A DNA stretch of 15,671 nt, from contig CBDUUP010000059.1 in NCBI GenBank assembly GCA_965370435.1, positions 1 through 15,671 of the forward strand, read 5' to 3'. Position numbers and translations under genes: made by a program. Shown in pieces: positions 13,655 to 15,671 of this stretch. A model generated the notes under the pieces. The model had not been told where the DNA came from and searched no databases. It was given only the letters and a program-made list of their open reading frames with translations. This DNA comes from CBDUUP01 sp965370435 (GTDB lineage: Bacteria; Chloroflexota; Anaerolineae; Anaerolineales; UBA11579). How positions within the stretch are numbered: the stretch's first letter is position 1; every line of letters starts with the position of its first letter.

Positions 13655-15481
13655 ATGAACGAAAACCCCTTTTTACAAGCCGCCCTCTCCTATGCGGAGA
13701 GAGGCTGGCGAGTCTTGCCGGTGCATCCCCGCAGCAAGAAACCCATCATGGAAGGCTGGCCCAACCGGGCCACCACCGACCCCAAGTACCTGCGCCAATG
13801 CTGGGCCAAGAACCCGGAGGCCAACGTCGGCATCCTGACCGGGGTGACGGACATCCCGGGGGTCTACCTGGCGGTGATCGACGTGGACGGCGACCTGGGC
13901 GAGGAGAGCATGTTGGCCCTGGAGGGGGAGCTGGGCAAGCTGCCCGACACCATAGAAAGCCACACCGGCAAGGGACGCCACCTGCTCTTCCTCACCGACC
14001 GCCCTCTCCCCAACCGGGTGGGTTTGGCGCTGGGGATCGATGTGCGCGGGGAGAACGGCTTCATTGTGGCCCCGCCCTCGGTGCATCCCAGCGGGGTGGA
14101 ATACATCTGGGCGACGGAATGCGGGCCGGAGGAGGTGGAGGCAGCGAGGATGCCGGAGGCGTGGTCGAGGGAAATTGAGGAGAGTACATCTACCCTCACT
14201 CCGCAAACTGTACGGGTTGGGGATGAAGTGGCCGCCAATGCTGAATCCCCCGAACGGGCGAACCGGCGGGCGGCGGTCGAGACCGGCCAGACCCTCGTCC
14301 CCGTCGGCAAGCGGAACGACGTGCTCTTCAAGCTGGCGTGCAGCATGGTCAATTGGGGGGCCGGGGAGGAGACCCTGCGGGCCGCTCTGGAGGTGTACTA
14401 CGAGCGGCAATGCGAGAAATCCGACCAGGCGCCCTTCGACCGGGCGGAGTTGGAGAGCATCATCAAGAGCGCTATGAAGTACGCCCCCGACATCTCCTCC
14501 CTGGCCATTACGATAGGCGACACCCAGTCGGCCACCTGGGCGGATATGAAGCCGGGGTCCATCGAATGGGACTGGCTGGATTGGCTGCCCAAAGGCATCT
14601 TGACCATGATAGCGGGGAGTCCGGGGGCGGGGAAGAGTTTCCTGGCCTTGCGCATCGCCGCCTGCTTCATCAACGGCGACGACTGGCCGGACGGGACGCC
14701 CTTCACCGGGGAGACGGGGAAGATCATCTGGTGTGAGACCGAAGCGGCCCAGCGCATCAACCTGGACCGGGGCAACGCCTGGAACCTTCCCCTGGACCAG
14801 ATCTACACCCTCACCCAAGACCCCATGGAGGACGTGTTCCTGGACAACCTCGATCACCGGGCCAATCTGATGGCCCTGGCAGCCCAGGACGATGTGAAGC
14901 TGATCGTCATTGACAGCCTGAGCGGGGCCCACAGCCGGGACGAGAACTCCGGGGAGATGAAGGAGATCTGCAAGTGGCTGGCCCAGGTGGCAAGAGACCT
15001 CAATATCCCCATCATCCTCACCCACCACCTGCGCAAACGCTCGGCCCTGGACGTGGGGGACTACATCACCATCGAGATGATCCGGGGCAGCACCACCATC
15101 GTGCAGAACACCCGCTGCGTATGGGGGATTGACACCCCCAACCCCCTGCGCAACGAGTGCAAGCGCTTTTACGTGATCCGCCTGAGCATGGCGAGGATGA
15201 CCGACCCCTTGGGGATGGAGGTGGGGGAGGGGACGCCGGTGTTTGGGCCTCCGCCGGGGCTGGCCAAGCCGGTCCCGGTGATCGAGCAGGCCGCGGAGAT
15301 CCTGCTGGAGGCGTTGAAGGACGGGCCAGTGGCGTCGAAGGACTTGAAGGAGATTTTTGAGGAGGAGGGAGTATCTTGGAGTACGGCGAATAAAGCCAAA
15401 AACAAGCTGGGAATCAGCGCCAAACTTAGTAACAAGGTTTGGAAATGGTATCTAACAAATACTGATCCCCCCCAAGAATAG
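13655..15481 (+). CDS. Prim-Pol primase/polymerase fused to RepA/RecA-like ATPase
   Basis: A 608-residue replication-type protein. Residues 1-155 form a Prim-Pol domain (bifunctional DNA primase/polymerase N-terminal family): the metal-binding DxD is VIDVDGD (D76, D78), with GKGRHLLF (His109) and GIDVRGENGFIVAPPSVHPSG after it. Residues about 210-280 resemble a PriCT-type helical linker. Residues about 305-535 form a RecA-fold ATPase: Walker A GSPGAGKS (321-328), Walker B KLIVIDSLSG (415-424), ILTHHLRK (454-461) as the sensor strand. Residues about 545-600 look like a winged helix ending VWKWYL. Such fusions prime and unwind DNA in plasmids, phages and integrated elements. ATG 13655 has GGAGG at 13644-13648. 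The coding end lies inside a tandem repeat with iteron-like words. Confidence 0.85.
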   Translation: MNENPFLQAALSYAERGWRVLPVHPRSKKPIMEGWPNRATTDPKYLRQCWAKNPEANVGILTGVTDIPGVYLAVIDVDGDLGEESMLALEGELGKLPDTIESHTGKGRHLLFLTDRPLPNRVGLALGIDVRGENGFIVAPPSVHPSGVEYIWATECGPEEVEAARMPEAWSREIEESTSTLTPQTVRVGDEVAANAESPERANRRAAVETGQTLVPVGKRNDVLFKLACSMVNWGAGEETLRAALEVYYERQCEKSDQAPFDRAELESIIKSAMKYAPDISSLAITIGDTQSATWADMKPGSIEWDWLDWLPKGILTMIAGSPGAGKSFLALRIAACFINGDDWPDGTPFTGETGKIIWCETEAAQRINLDRGNAWNLPLDQIYTLTQDPMEDVFLDNLDHRANLMALAAQDDVKLIVIDSLSGAHSRDENSGEMKEICKWLAQVARDLNIPIILTHHLRKRSALDVGDYITIEMIRGSTTIVQNTRCVWGIDTPNPLRNECKRFYVIRLSMARMTDPLGMEVGEGTPVFGPPPGLAKPVPVIEQAAEILLEALKDGPVASKDLKEIFEEEGVSWSTANKAKNKLGISAKLSNKVWKWYLTNTDPPQE

Positions 15482-15671
15482 TACTTTCTCTACATTCTTT
15501 ACTTTCTTAACTATTTAAGAATGTAGAGAAAGTAAAGAATGTACTCGTATTGGGGGGGTACTGTACATTCTTAACTTGTAAAAGGAGTAGAAATGGTATC
15601 TAACAAATACTGATCTCCCCCAAGAATAGTACTTTCTCTACATTCTTTACTTTCTTAACTATTTAAGAATG
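15442..15671 (+). repeat. 148-bp tandem direct repeat with iteron-like 9-mers, cut by window end
   Basis: 15442-15523 and 15590-15671 are identical over 82 bases apart from one C/T change (15468 against 15616), giving a 148-bp period; copy 2 runs off the window. The first copy includes the last codons and stop of the Prim-Pol gene. Inside, 9-mers of the form WTTCTYWAC lie back to back on the plus strand at 15485, 15494 and 15503, and on the minus strand at 15514 (last base varies), 15523 and 15532. A lone plus unit lies at 15567. GTAC flanks the block (15481-15484, 15541-15544) and precedes the lone unit. This resembles initiator-binding iterons, so an origin is a reasonable guess. Confidence 0.8.
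15467..15558. repeat. Nested inverted repeat inside the 148-bp unit
   Basis: The outer arms, C7 plus AAGAATAGTAC (15467-15484) and GTACTCGTATT plus G7 (15541-15558), pair at 15 of 18 positions. The inner arms 15482-15499 and 15517-15534 pair perfectly over 18 bp. The whole can extrude as a cruciform or fold in RNA just after the Prim-Pol stop, where it may also act as a terminator. Confidence 0.7.

Noticed and set aside
13673..15028. 451-codon open frame on the minus strand
   Set aside because: It lies wholly under the Prim-Pol/ATPase gene, which has recognisable motifs, a promoter and a ribosome-binding site. The minus frame is low-complexity and matches no family.
15581..15613. Tiny frame with AAAGGAG and an ATG inside repeat unit 2
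   Set aside because: It encodes six residues and arises from the repeat copying the end of the Prim-Pol gene in a different frame.

Overview
The window looks like chromosomal DNA of an uncultured, moderately GC-rich bacterium. The mix of genes (tandem-GNAT acetyltransferase, LVIVD and FG-GAP beta-propellers, geranylgeranyl-reductase-like flavoproteins, a Prim-Pol/RepA-like ATPase) and the many GC-rich intergenic hairpins suggest Chloroflexota, perhaps Anaerolineae. This placement is inference from gene content and repeat style; no rRNA or marker gene is present.

Layout. 40-3568 (+): a tandem GNAT acetyltransferase, an AT-rich stretch with a possible 70-aa two-helix membrane protein, an HExxH metalloprotease, and an MFS exporter that starts 14 nt after the protease stop. 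3569-3804: intergenic, with a long inverted repeat and a 12-bp palindrome next to a TATAAA box. 3805-6341 (+): two paralogous FAD-dependent oxidoreductases joined by an ATGA stop/start overlap. 6467-6829 (+): a MmcQ/YjbR-family protein. 6972-8429 (+): an AT-richer gene for a membrane-anchored LVIVD beta-propeller. 8766-10592 (+): a secreted seven-repeat FG-GAP propeller behind a near-consensus sigma-70 promoter. 10608-10649: a compound hairpin between convergent transcription units. 10687-12310 (-): an ABC-2 type exporter (ATPase, then permease). 12475-13455 (-): two paralogous four-helix membrane proteins. 13655-15481 (+): a Prim-Pol primase/polymerase fused to a RepA/RecA-like ATPase, followed directly by a 148-bp tandem repeat that runs off the window end.

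Two things stand out. First, the replication-type gene is followed by an array of 9-bp iteron-like words in mirrored blocks, each block flanked by GTAC. This looks like a plasmid- or element-type replication module in which the initiator's own 3' end is part of the repeat. Second, 6.7-8.6 kb is a graveyard of gene tails: two extra fragments of the YjbR 3' end and one of the FG-GAP gene's 3' end. Both YjbR tails sit behind the same GGCGGAC hairpin and just upstream of a beta-propeller gene. This points to past expansion and deletion of alternating YjbR and beta-propeller genes, with hairpins at the breakpoints.

No rRNA, tRNA, CRISPR array, transposase or integrase was seen.
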